Source: Comamonas sp. (GTDB taxonomy: Bacteria; Pseudomonadota; Gammaproteobacteria; Burkholderiales; Burkholderiaceae_C). Taken from it: a stretch of DNA of 64,000 bases. The notes under the pieces are model-generated. The model did no database searches. It was not told the DNA's origin and was given only the letters and a program-made list of their open reading frames with translations. Every line of letters starts with the position of its first letter. Within the stretch, counting starts at the first letter, position 1. Below, one piece after another: positions 36,948 through 44,585 of the stretch. The translations under genes and the position numbers were made by a program. The DNA lies in the NCBI GenBank assembly GCA_028690035.1, contig JAQVCA010000006.1, forward strand, positions 153,726 through 217,725. Direction: 5' to 3'.

Positions 36948-37979
36948 TTGAGCACCCCGTTGCCTAGCTCCAGCGCGCACAGCACCATGGATTACGACAC
37001 CTACGAAGATCTGCAAGGTCTCTGGTCGGATCTGGAGGAGGCCTTGGCGTTGGTGTTGACCCATCCAGGTCAGGTCAGTGACGTGCCCCAAAAAGTGCTG
37101 CAGCTGGACGCTTGGCTGCAAGAACTGATGGCGCACGACAGCGATGCCGGGCTGTACCTGATGTACCAGCTGGCTGCGGGCACCTCCGTGGGCTACAGCG
37201 CCGCGCACGCGCTGGTGTGCGCCACGCTGAGCCATCTGCTGGCACACAGCTACCGCCTCCCCCCCGTGGAGCGCGATGCCTTGGTGCATGCCGCGCTGAC
37301 CATGAACATCGGCATGACGCAGCTGCAAAACCAGCTGGCCCTGCAGCGTGAACGCCCCAGTGCTGCGCAGCAAGAAGCCATTCGCGTACACGCCGTTGAA
37401 GGACGGCGCCTGCTGGAGCGCATGCAGGTCACCGACAAACTGTGGCTGGATGTGGTCACGCTGCACCATATCCATGTGGAGCCTACGCTGCCCTTGCTCG
37501 ATCAACCCCCGGCCGAGCGCTTGGCGCGCCTGCTGGCCACGGTGGATCGCTATGCTGCCATGATCAGCCCCCGACGCACGCGCGTGGGGCGCAGCGTCGC
37601 CGAATCGATCCAGATGGTGACCGGGCCCCAGTCCAAGCTGTACCAAAAAGCGGGCGAGGCCCTCAAACACTGCGTGGGCTATTACCCACCAGGGGTCTTC
37701 GTGGCCCTGAGCGACGGCACCATCGCCGTGGTGTTGCGCCGCAGCGGCATACCGGGCAAGCCCCAGGTGGCCAAGCTGCTGAATGCGCGTCAGCACCCAC
37801 TCGCGCAGCCCGAAATCATCCTGTTGAGCAACCAAGAAGGGCTGCATATCACGCACAGCATGCCCGCCAGCGAGGTGCGCGCCAAGGCCGATGCGCGCAG
37901 CCTGATACGCCTGGGAGCGCTCATGACCAGCAGCACCCCACAGCTGCGCCAGGTCACGCACACCCCAGGACAGCATTAA
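36948..37979 (+). CDS. Degenerate HD-GYP-like signalling protein
   Basis: 343 residues from a TTG at 36948, or 330 from an ATG at 36987; neither has a strong ribosome-binding site. The layout follows HD-GYP domains: VHAVEGRRLLERM matches the HPxxG helix and VDRYAAMISPRRTR the D-x-x-A-x-x-x-x-R stretch. But the HDIGK position reads MNIGMTQ and the HHERxDGxGYP position reads HHIHVEPTLP, so the metal site is mostly lost and phosphodiesterase activity is unlikely. Perhaps a c-di-GMP-related receptor or partner. Only 18 bases after yajQ, probably one transcript. Confidence 0.7.
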   Translation: MSTPLPSSSAHSTMDYDTYEDLQGLWSDLEEALALVLTHPGQVSDVPQKVLQLDAWLQELMAHDSDAGLYLMYQLAAGTSVGYSAAHALVCATLSHLLAHSYRLPPVERDALVHAALTMNIGMTQLQNQLALQRERPSAAQQEAIRVHAVEGRRLLERMQVTDKLWLDVVTLHHIHVEPTLPLLDQPPAERLARLLATVDRYAAMISPRRTRVGRSVAESIQMVTGPQSKLYQKAGEALKHCVGYYPPGVFVALSDGTIAVVLRRSGIPGKPQVAKLLNARQHPLAQPEIILLSNQEGLHITHSMPASEVRAKADARSLIRLGALMTSSTPQLRQVTHTPGQH

Positions 37980-38042
37980 CTGCTGCCCTGCGCCGCCCGT
38001 TGGGCCTCAGGCGCAGGAGGGTTTACATGGACTTGCTAGTTA

Positions 38043-38090
38043 TTTTTAATAGCTGCTCACGCTTACCCAGTAAGCGCAAACCTCACTTTT
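38043..38090 (+). repeat. Dispersed repeat copy overlapping the plsY stop codon
   Basis: Begins TTTTTAATAGCTGCTCACG and includes the compact stem CGCTTA-CCCAG-TAAGCG (38060-38076). The stop codon of plsY (38083-38085) lies inside the copy. It occupies the gap between two convergent genes and, with its stem, may act as a transcription stop. Confidence 0.7.
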
Positions 38091-38901
38091 TACGCTTATT
38101 TTTTCGACTGGATTTGCCGCTTGGGGTGGCGCCTGAGGCAGGCTTTTTCGCAGCGCCCAAGTCGGCCATCATTTGTGCAGCGTTGCGCGGCGCCGTGGGG
38201 ATGCTGGCGGCCGCCTGGGCTTTGGTTTTGTGGATGCTCAGCCCCGATTTGGGTGCTGCTTTGCCCGCCTTACCTGACTTACCGGCACCGATCTTGCTTT
38301 CTTCGCCGCGCAGCAAGCGGCCTATGTTGGCTGCGTGGCGCCAGATGAGTAGCGCAGCCATGGCCACGATGGCCAGCAGCAGGGGCGGTTCCATGGGCCA
38401 CAGCGTGCCGCCCAGCAGCAGATAGAGCAACGGTGCGCTCAGGCTGGCAAGCAAGGCGGCCAGCGACGAATAGCGCGAGATGAATGCCACCGCCAGCCAA
38501 GTCAGCAGCACCGCCAGCCCCAACCAGCCACTGATGCCCAACAGCACCCCCAGGGCCGTGGCCACACCCTTGCCACCTTTGAACCCAAAGAACACCGGGA
38601 ACAAATGGCCGACAAATGCCGCCAGCGCCGTCAGGGCCAAGGCCCATTCGCCCAGCCCCCAGTCTGCCCCCCAGATTTTGACCACCAGCACCGGTGCAAA
38701 ACCTTTGGCGGCATCGAGCAGCAGCGTCAGCGCCGCAGCGGCCTTGGAGCCCGAGCGCAAAACATTCGTTGCCCCCGGGTTGCCGCTGCCGTAAGTGCGC
38801 GGGTCGTTCAACCCCATCACCCTGCTCACGAGCACGGCAAAGGACAGGGATCCAATGAGATACGCCAGCACAGCGGCCAGCAGGGGGGCAATCAGGTTCA
38901 A
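38083..38901 (-). CDS. plsY: Acyl-phosphate:glycerol-3-phosphate acyltransferase PlsY, with basic C-terminal tail
   Basis: Inner-membrane enzyme of phospholipid synthesis. The core (1-195) has five spans and the three conserved loops: [12 protein letters not shown] near 40, [15 protein letters not shown] near 110, and the [12 protein letters not shown] end. Typical PlsY ends near residue 200; here about 70 more residues follow, rich in K, A, S and G and ending SSRKNKRKK. Starts with TTG, with AAGG eight bases before it. Downstream is a repeat copy holding its stop codon. Confidence 0.9.
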   Translation of the reverse strand: MNLIAPLLAAVLAYLIGSLSFAVLVSRVMGLNDPRTYGSGNPGATNVLRSGSKAAAALTLLLDAAKGFAPVLVVKIWGADWGLGEWALALTALAAFVGHLFPVFFGFKGGKGVATALGVLLGISGWLGLAVLLTWLAVAFISRYSSLAALLASLSAPLLYLLLGGTLWPMEPPLLLAIVAMAALLIWRHAANIGRLLRGEESKIGAGKSGKAGKAAPKSGLSIHKTKAQAAASIPTAPRNAAQMMADLGAAKKPASGATPSGKSSRKNKRKK

Positions 38902-38945
38902 CGCAGCATCCTTGCCCGCTCATGGCGGGCGCAAAACAAAGGCGC

Positions 38946-39443
38946 TCATTGTGCCAGCGCGCACTGCACCGGCTGGGCTTGCAGCAGCTGCACGCACACC
39001 TGGGGATCGAGCTGCAGCAGATAGCCACGGCGCCCACCGTTGATGGTAATTAGGGGCAGGTCAAGAATGGTGGACTCGATGTACACCGGCATCGCTTTGC
39101 GCGTGGCAAAGGGCGAGGTGCCGCCCACCAAGTAGCCGCTGTGGCGGTTGGCCACTTCGGGCTTGCACGGTTGCACCGTTTTGGCGCCAATCTGGCGCGC
39201 CAGATTTTTGGTGGAGACGGTGCAATCCCCATGCATCAGCACCACCAGGGGCTTGGCATCTTGGTCTTGCATGATCAAGGTCTTGACCACGGTGTGCTCA
39301 TCCAGCCCCAGCTGGCGCGAAGATTCGGCACTGCCGCCGTGCTCCACGTAGTCGTAGGTCAGCTCCACAAAGGGCACTTGGTGGGCCTTGAGCAGCTGGG
39401 TGGCTGGGGTTTCGCTGATATGGGTTTTGTCTTTTTTTGCCAT
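38946..39443 (-). CDS. ybaK: Cys-tRNA(Pro)/Cys-tRNA(Cys) deacylase YbaK
   Basis: 165 residues, YbaK/EbsC fold. Family motifs VVKTLIMQDQ, the conserved lysine within STKNLARQIGAKTV, and GYLVGGTSPFATRK are present. It hydrolyses cysteinyl-tRNA(Pro) formed by mischarging of prolyl-tRNA synthetase. 44 bases before plsY on the same strand, possibly co-transcribed. Divergent from the CheA-type gene. Confidence 0.93.
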   Translation of the reverse strand: MAKKDKTHISETPATQLLKAHQVPFVELTYDYVEHGGSAESSRQLGLDEHTVVKTLIMQDQDAKPLVVLMHGDCTVSTKNLARQIGAKTVQPCKPEVANRHSGYLVGGTSPFATRKAMPVYIESTILDLPLITINGGRRGYLLQLDPQVCVQLLQAQPVQCALAQ

Positions 39444-39544
39444 AGGCGCGGGTTATACAAGAGCGCGTGCCTGCACCAGTCCTGCCAAGCCCGGTTTTTC
39501 ATGCAGACTTGGTGGTTTTTCGCTCGTCTGCCTTGCCCTGCCCG

Positions 39545-42500
39545 ATGTCCGCCATGTCCGACCTAACCCCGCCTGCCTTTGACCCCCGCCAGCTGGTATT
39601 GCCTTCGGTGCTGGCCATGCTGCACGAGGTGGAGCGCCTGCTGCCCCCCCATCCGCACGCCCATCTGGGCCAGGCGCAACAGGTGCTGGCGCAAACGGGC
39701 CAGGCTCTGCGCAGCGTACAGCTGCCCGGCCCGGCCCAGCTCATAGCCACCATGGCACAGGTGTTGCAACAACACGCCAACACCGTGATGGATCCTGCAC
39801 CCGACACTGAAGGCGCGCGCCTACTGGCGCTGCTGCGACTGGCTCAGCAGGACACACTGCGCCATTTGCAGGCGCTGGAGCAAGGCCAGCCCAACGATAG
39901 CCAGATGCTGTTCGACGCCTACCGCGCCCTGGTGCGCCTGGGCGGCAAGGACAGCGCCCACCCTGCCGATCTATGGCACTCCCGTGGCCAGGCCGAACAC
40001 GCGGTGTTGCCTGCCGACCTGAGCGCCGACTGCCCCAGCCTGACGCCGTCGGACAGCGTGCGCGCCGCCCTGGATCAGACGGTGCTGGCCTGGGTCAAAA
40101 GCGGCGATCCCACCTGGGCAACGCAGCTGCGCCAAATGTGTGTGGGCTTGGGGCACACCGCCCCCACACCAGCCCTGCGCAGCGCCTGGCAGCTGCTGGC
40201 AGGATGGCTGGATGCACAGGCACATGGCCTGCTGCCCCCAGACCTATATGCCAAACGCATGGCAGCACGCTTGCTCATGCTCTACGGTCAACAAAGCAAG
40301 GGCGTAACGACCCCCAGCGCGTCGCTACTGCACGAGCTGCTTTTCTTCTGCGACCAAGCCAGCCGCACCGAAGCCACAGCCAGCGCTCACCCCCCATTGT
40401 TTGCCGCCATCTGCCGCAGCTGTGGACTGCTGTCTGAGGCAGAGGCAGCATCTGCCCCAGATACCGCCACTGGAGCTTCGGCCCAGGCGTCTGTGCTGCA
40501 GGCCAGCGCTATTGCCTTTCACCCCGATGCGCTCGAGCTGCAACCCCTGGCTACTTTGACCCAGGGCATGGCCGCTTTGCCCCAGGTGCATGCCGAGCCC
40601 AGCGCGCTGCAACAGGCCCAAAACGGCGCGCAGGCGTTGCAACAGGCTCTGCAGCGCTGGGGCGAGGCAAAGCCCAGCGCCGAGGGCATGCCCGACGAGC
40701 CTAGCGCGCGCACCCTGGCGGCGCAATTGACGCGCAGCGCCTGGGACGCTGGCTGGGCTGAGGTGGCCACGCTGGCGCACCTGATTCAGCGCGTACTAGA
40801 GCGTTGTCCCGCTGGCCCGCCGCACGAATGTGCGCAGCTGCCCACCCATTGCCTGCATGGCTGCGCCGACATTCAGCGCCTGCTGCAGCAACTGGGCCAG
40901 GGGTTCATGCGCCGTGCCCAGCCCCAGGTAGTGCAAGAACTGGAACACTGGCTGCGCACCCTGCCCCCGCCACCTACAGCAGATAAAATCGCTACCGAAT
41001 CAGAAGCTGCAACCGCAGACCCAGAAAGCGCAAATGGCCAAAAAGATACTGAATTTTCTGCCGCAGCAGCGACCGCACAAGCTGCGCAGCAGGCCCAGCA
41101 AGAACTGCACCCGCAGCACTTTGCTGTACTGGAAGAAGAAATGCTCACGCAGTGGCCGCTGCTGGAAACTGCGCTGACCACCTGGCACGATGCCCCTGAA
41201 GACCCTAGCCCCCCCGCTTTGCTGCGTGCCTTGCACACCCTCAAAGGCAGCGCGCGCCTAGCGGGGGCACAGGCTTGGGCCCAACAGGTTCACGCGCTGG
41301 AAAGCCTGGCGCTGGCCCCGGGCTGCACCCCCATCGGTTTGACGCAGCCGATCCAGGCGCTGTATCTGGGCTTTTTGGCCCTGCAGCAAGAAATGGATCT
41401 GCGCTACCCGCAGCGCAAGGCCCAGCCTCCCCAGCCCCTGGAGCGTCTGCAGCACCACACCCACACCCTGTGGGGCACGCACAGCGAGATTTTGCGCAAC
41501 CACCAGCACAGCCAGTCCGCTTTGGCGGAGGCACACACCAGCCTGCAGCGGCTGCGCAGCCTGATTGCCGACTGCAGCGCCTGGGGCGATGCGCTGATAG
41601 CGCATGGCGACATGGATCTGTCGTACGAATGGCATGCAGAGCTGGGCGATGTATTGGGCAGTCTGCGCGACGCCACCGACGACCTGGGCACCGTGCAGCA
41701 GCAGCTGCAGCACGATCAGCTAGCCACCGCCTTGGGCCTGCAAGAGCAGGCCCGTGGCCTGAGCGCGCTGCAGCACAGCCTGCTCTACGCGCGCCAGCAG
41801 CCGCTCCAGCATCTGGAGGCACGCCTGCAGGAATGCGTGCAGCTGGCCGCGCGCGATTGCGGCAAGCACGCGCAGCTGAACATCGATGGCGGCGACATCC
41901 GCCTGGAGCCGACCACGCTACAGACCCTCGCTCCGGCGCTGGAGCACCTGCTGCGCAACTGCCTGGCCCACGGCATCGAACCCCCCGAGCAGCGCACGGC
42001 GGCAGGCAAGCCCCCGGCTGGACAGATCCACCTGCGCCTGCAGGCGCAGGACGGGCACTATCTGCTAGCGCTGCAAGACGATGGCGCAGGCCTCAATTGC
42101 AAGGCCATCGGCGCGCGTGCCGCTGCATTGGGGCTATGGAGCGACCCCCAGCCGCCCAGCGATGCCCAGGCCGCCGCGCTGATCCTGCAGCCAGGGTTGT
42201 CCACTGCCAGCAGCGTGGATCAGGTTGCCGGACGGGGCATCGGTATGGATGCCGTGCTGGCCCAGGTGCTGCAGCTGGGCGGGCAATTGCATATCGACAG
42301 CCGCAGCGGCCAAGGCTGCTGCATGCGCATCACCTTGCCCGCACCGGCACGCATCGAAACCTTGCAAGCCATGCGGGCGGGCAGCTGGCTGGTGGCCCTA
42401 CCCAGCAGCAGCATCGAAGGGGTGCGCCGCGTGCCGCTGGCCGCTGCCCGTTATGCCTTGAGCCAAGGCATGCTGCCCGGCGATGCACGCGGCCCCTTGC

Positions 42501-43243
42501 CGCTGTTCTGGGCCGGGGCGCTGTGGCAGCAATCGAGTCACAGCCTGGAAACCCCCATCGACCAACACGCACTGATTGTGGTGGTGCGCAGCCACACGCA
42601 GCGCTGGGGCCTGTGGGTGGATGAGCTGCTACCCCCACACGAAGCAGTGCTGCAGCCCCCAGCGGGCTTGCGCACACCGATTGTCGGCCTACTGGGTACA
42701 GCGCCCCTGCCCTCGGGGCAGGTGGTGCCGGTGTATGCCGCAGCACCGGTGCTGGCCGCGCACGAGGCACGCCTGCGCCTGCCGCCCAGTGGCGCGATGG
42801 CAGCGGATCAGACCAGCGGCACTGCCCACACCACGGCAGACGAGGCCAACGCCAGCGCGCCCCTGGTGATGTTGGTGGACGATTCCATCAGCGTGCGCCG
42901 TCTGGCCCAACATCTGCTGGCCAGCAACGGCTGGCGCGTGGCCACGGCAGCCGATGGCCTGGATGCGCTGGAGCAACTGCAGGCCGGGCTGGAGCCCGTG
43001 CTGCTGCTGGTGGACATCGAGATGCCTGGTATGGGTGGGCTGGAATTGCTGCGCCGACTGCGTGCCCTACCGCAATGGCAGGCGCTGTCGGTAGTGATGC
43101 TCACTGCGCATGAGGCCGGCCCCGTGAGCCAACAGGCACTGGACATGGGCGCCCAAGCCTACCTGACCAAACCCTACTCACCCCAGGAATTGCTGGCCCA
43201 GGTGCGCCGTTATGCAGGCGCATTACCAGCCCCTCAGGCATAG
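39545..43243 (+). CDS. CheA-type hybrid histidine kinase with receiver domain (ChpA/PilL-like), orphan
   Basis: About 1232 residues. A long alanine/glutamine-rich N-terminal half with no clear domain is followed by an Hpt domain (phospho-accepting histidine in LHTLKGSARLAG, about residue 564), dimerisation helices, HATPase_c (NCLAHGIE, DDGAGL, GRGIGMDAV), a CheW-like domain and a C-terminal receiver (LVDDSISVRR; phospho-aspartate in LVDIEMPGMGG, about 1157). Resembles ChpA/PilL kinases of type IV pilus chemosensory systems but has one recognisable Hpt and no pil or che neighbours. Starts at 39545 or 39554; no clear ribosome-binding site. A repeat copy lies in frame at 40998-41044. Confidence 0.85.
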   Translation: MSAMSDLTPPAFDPRQLVLPSVLAMLHEVERLLPPHPHAHLGQAQQVLAQTGQALRSVQLPGPAQLIATMAQVLQQHANTVMDPAPDTEGARLLALLRLAQQDTLRHLQALEQGQPNDSQMLFDAYRALVRLGGKDSAHPADLWHSRGQAEHAVLPADLSADCPSLTPSDSVRAALDQTVLAWVKSGDPTWATQLRQMCVGLGHTAPTPALRSAWQLLAGWLDAQAHGLLPPDLYAKRMAARLLMLYGQQSKGVTTPSASLLHELLFFCDQASRTEATASAHPPLFAAICRSCGLLSEAEAASAPDTATGASAQASVLQASAIAFHPDALELQPLATLTQGMAALPQVHAEPSALQQAQNGAQALQQALQRWGEAKPSAEGMPDEPSARTLAAQLTRSAWDAGWAEVATLAHLIQRVLERCPAGPPHECAQLPTHCLHGCADIQRLLQQLGQGFMRRAQPQVVQELEHWLRTLPPPPTADKIATESEAATADPESANGQKDTEFSAAAATAQAAQQAQQELHPQHFAVLEEEMLTQWPLLETALTTWHDAPEDPSPPALLRALHTLKGSARLAGAQAWAQQVHALESLALAPGCTPIGLTQPIQALYLGFLALQQEMDLRYPQRKAQPPQPLERLQHHTHTLWGTHSEILRNHQHSQSALAEAHTSLQRLRSLIADCSAWGDALIAHGDMDLSYEWHAELGDVLGSLRDATDDLGTVQQQLQHDQLATALGLQEQARGLSALQHSLLYARQQPLQHLEARLQECVQLAARDCGKHAQLNIDGGDIRLEPTTLQTLAPALEHLLRNCLAHGIEPPEQRTAAGKPPAGQIHLRLQAQDGHYLLALQDDGAGLNCKAIGARAAALGLWSDPQPPSDAQAAALILQPGLSTASSVDQVAGRGIGMDAVLAQVLQLGGQLHIDSRSGQGCCMRITLPAPARIETLQAMRAGSWLVALPSSSIEGVRRVPLAAARYALSQGMLPGDARGPLPLFWAGALWQQSSHSLETPIDQHALIVVVRSHTQRWGLWVDELLPPHEAVLQPPAGLRTPIVGLLGTAPLPSGQVVPVYAAAPVLAAHEARLRLPPSGAMAADQTSGTAHTTADEANASAPLVMLVDDSISVRRLAQHLLASNGWRVATAADGLDALEQLQAGLEPVLLLVDIEMPGMGGLELLRRLRALPQWQALSVVMLTAHEAGPVSQQALDMGAQAYLTKPYSPQELLAQVRRYAGALPAPQA
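40998..41044 (+). repeat. Copy of the dispersed repeat inside the CheA-type coding sequence
   Basis: By eye about 33-34 of 47 positions match the copy upstream of cobT read on its minus strand, including AGCTGC, CGCAGA, CCAG and GGCCAAAAA in register. It is AT-richer than the flanks and encodes a polar linker (ESEAATADPESANGQK) just before the Hpt domain. The reading frame stays open. Confidence 0.6.
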
Positions 43244-43307
43244 ACCACAGCGCGTGCTGCGCAACATTTGATATTACTTTTCTATCTCAAAAAAAGAATT
43301 TTTACAA

Positions 43308-43337
43308 TTGACCAGGCATTTTGAAGCCCACTAGAAT
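43308..43337 (+). promoter_or_regulatory. Sigma-70-type promoter upstream of the SLT transglycosylase gene
   Basis: TTGACC at 43308-43313 and TAGAAT at 43332-43337 are separated by 18 bases. The predicted transcript start, near 43345, falls immediately before a terminator-like hairpin. Confidence 0.55.
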
Positions 43338-43346
43338 CGCGACCAG

Positions 43347-43371
43347 CCCTGATTCATCAGGGTTTTTCTTT
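43347..43371 (+). terminator. Hairpin with T run at the predicted transcript 5' end
   Basis: CCCTGA-TTCA-TCAGGG followed by TTTTTCTTT has the form of an intrinsic terminator. It could end the upstream kinase transcript, or attenuate or protect the transcript started at the promoter just before it. Confidence 0.65.
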
Positions 43372-43553
43372 ATGTTTTGAAGATTGACGCTGCTCCATGG
43401 CCTTGTTTCCAGGCTTTGCGCCCGAACCCGGCGCAGCCTGCGAAGAAGCAGCATCCCCCCATCCCAGGTTCACGCTCATCGCTGTTTTGTGTTCGTTGGC
43501 GGCTTGACCAGCCCCCGGCGTTGCGCGGTGTACCGAGAGAAAAAGGAATTGCT

Positions 43554-44462
43554 ATGACACCGTCAAGAAACCTCGCCACTGCCGTGCGCACCGTGTTTTC
43601 CGACGTTACGGAAGGTTTTCTTGAAATCATCCACAACAGCTTGGCTCTGCTGGGCATTGCTGTGGCACTCGCCATCATCGTGTTGACTGCCCGCCCCGAC
43701 TGGCGCCACAACGGTGAAGCGCAACTGCGCGCTTGGCTGCTTGAACGCCAGGAAGCGCTGAAGGCCGACAACGCCTTGGCTACCTTGGACGCCGAACCTG
43801 GCGCTATAGAGCGTGCTACCGCAGCCAATCCTAAGGACCTACCGCGCGAGCAAGCGGCTATCGCTTACTGGCTCAGCAAAAAGTACAAAGTAGCCCCTGA
43901 GCCCATGGCGGCCCTGGTCACCGAGGCGTATGAGCAAGGCACACAGCACAAGATCGACCCCACCCTGATCCTCGCCGTAGCTGCCATTGAGTCTAGCTTC
44001 AACCCCTTTGCACAAAGCAGCGTCGGCGCGCAAGGGCTGATGCAGGTCATGACGCGCGTACATACTGACAAGTACGAACACTTTGGCGGCAACCTGGCAG
44101 CTTTTGACCCGGTGAGCAACATGCGCGTGGGCGCCGCCATTCTCAAGGAATACATCCGCCGTGCCGGTTCCATCGAAGGAGGACTAAAGCACTATGTGGG
44201 CGCCGCCAACTTGGAGTCGGACGGGGGCTACGCTGCCAAGGTGCTGGCGGAACACCGCCGCATTCTGCAGGCAACCGGCAAAGTCGTGCCACAGGCCAAG
44301 CCCATACAGCGCAGCCCTGCGCCTGTGCCCATGCCCGCCCCCGTCACACCGGCGCTGGAAGCGGCTGCCACCCCGGCCGCCACCATCGCACTGGCCGGCA
44401 CACCCCGTACGGCACCCACCCCAAACATGGCCCCCAGCGCCGCCGGTACAGAAAATCTGTAG
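43554..44462 (+). CDS. Lytic transglycosylase with SLT domain
   Basis: 302 residues from an ATG at 43554 with AAAAGGAA before it. One N-terminal membrane segment (LALLGIAVALAIIVLTA) anchors a periplasmic domain. The SLT catalytic glutamate is in AVAAIESSFNPFAQSSVGAQGLMQVM, followed by AFDPVSNMRVGAAILKEYI and the YVGAAN segment. The C-terminal 75 residues are proline- and alanine-rich. Cleaves peptidoglycan; may make room for envelope machinery, but no such machine is nearby. A terminator follows. Confidence 0.9.
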   Translation: MTPSRNLATAVRTVFSDVTEGFLEIIHNSLALLGIAVALAIIVLTARPDWRHNGEAQLRAWLLERQEALKADNALATLDAEPGAIERATAANPKDLPREQAAIAYWLSKKYKVAPEPMAALVTEAYEQGTQHKIDPTLILAVAAIESSFNPFAQSSVGAQGLMQVMTRVHTDKYEHFGGNLAAFDPVSNMRVGAAILKEYIRRAGSIEGGLKHYVGAANLESDGGYAAKVLAEHRRILQATGKVVPQAKPIQRSPAPVPMPAPVTPALEAAATPAATIALAGTPRTAPTPNMAPSAAGTENL

Positions 44463-44501
44463 CCGCCGCCCAGCCTGGGTGCTGGCACCAGCGCCCCTCG
44501 A

Positions 44502-44529
44502 GCCCGCGATCTGCGGGCTTTTCTGTTTC
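44502..44529 (+). terminator. Intrinsic terminator after the SLT transglycosylase gene
   Basis: AGCCCGC-GATCT-GCGGGCT followed by TTTCTGTTT, 40 bases past the stop codon. Confidence 0.8.
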
Positions 44530-44585
44530 TGAGGCCCCGCTTCCCGACGTATGCTTGCCCCCTACATGAACCACCGGAGTCACCG

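Larger units (their letters stand above)
43244..43553 (+). other. 310-bp intergenic region with promoter and hairpin
   Basis: No gene seen. The first 100 bases are AT-rich (several T runs), then come a promoter-like pair at 43308-43337 and a hairpin with T run at 43347-43371. The remaining 180 bases up to the transglycosylase start form a GC-richer leader; it is open in frame upstream of that gene but shows no family-like sequence. Confidence 0.6.

Noticed and set aside
38880..38901. A three-codon open frame (ATG CTG CGT TGA) overlapping the plsY start
   Set aside because: It overlaps the ribosome-binding site of plsY by chance; without expression data it is not a feature.
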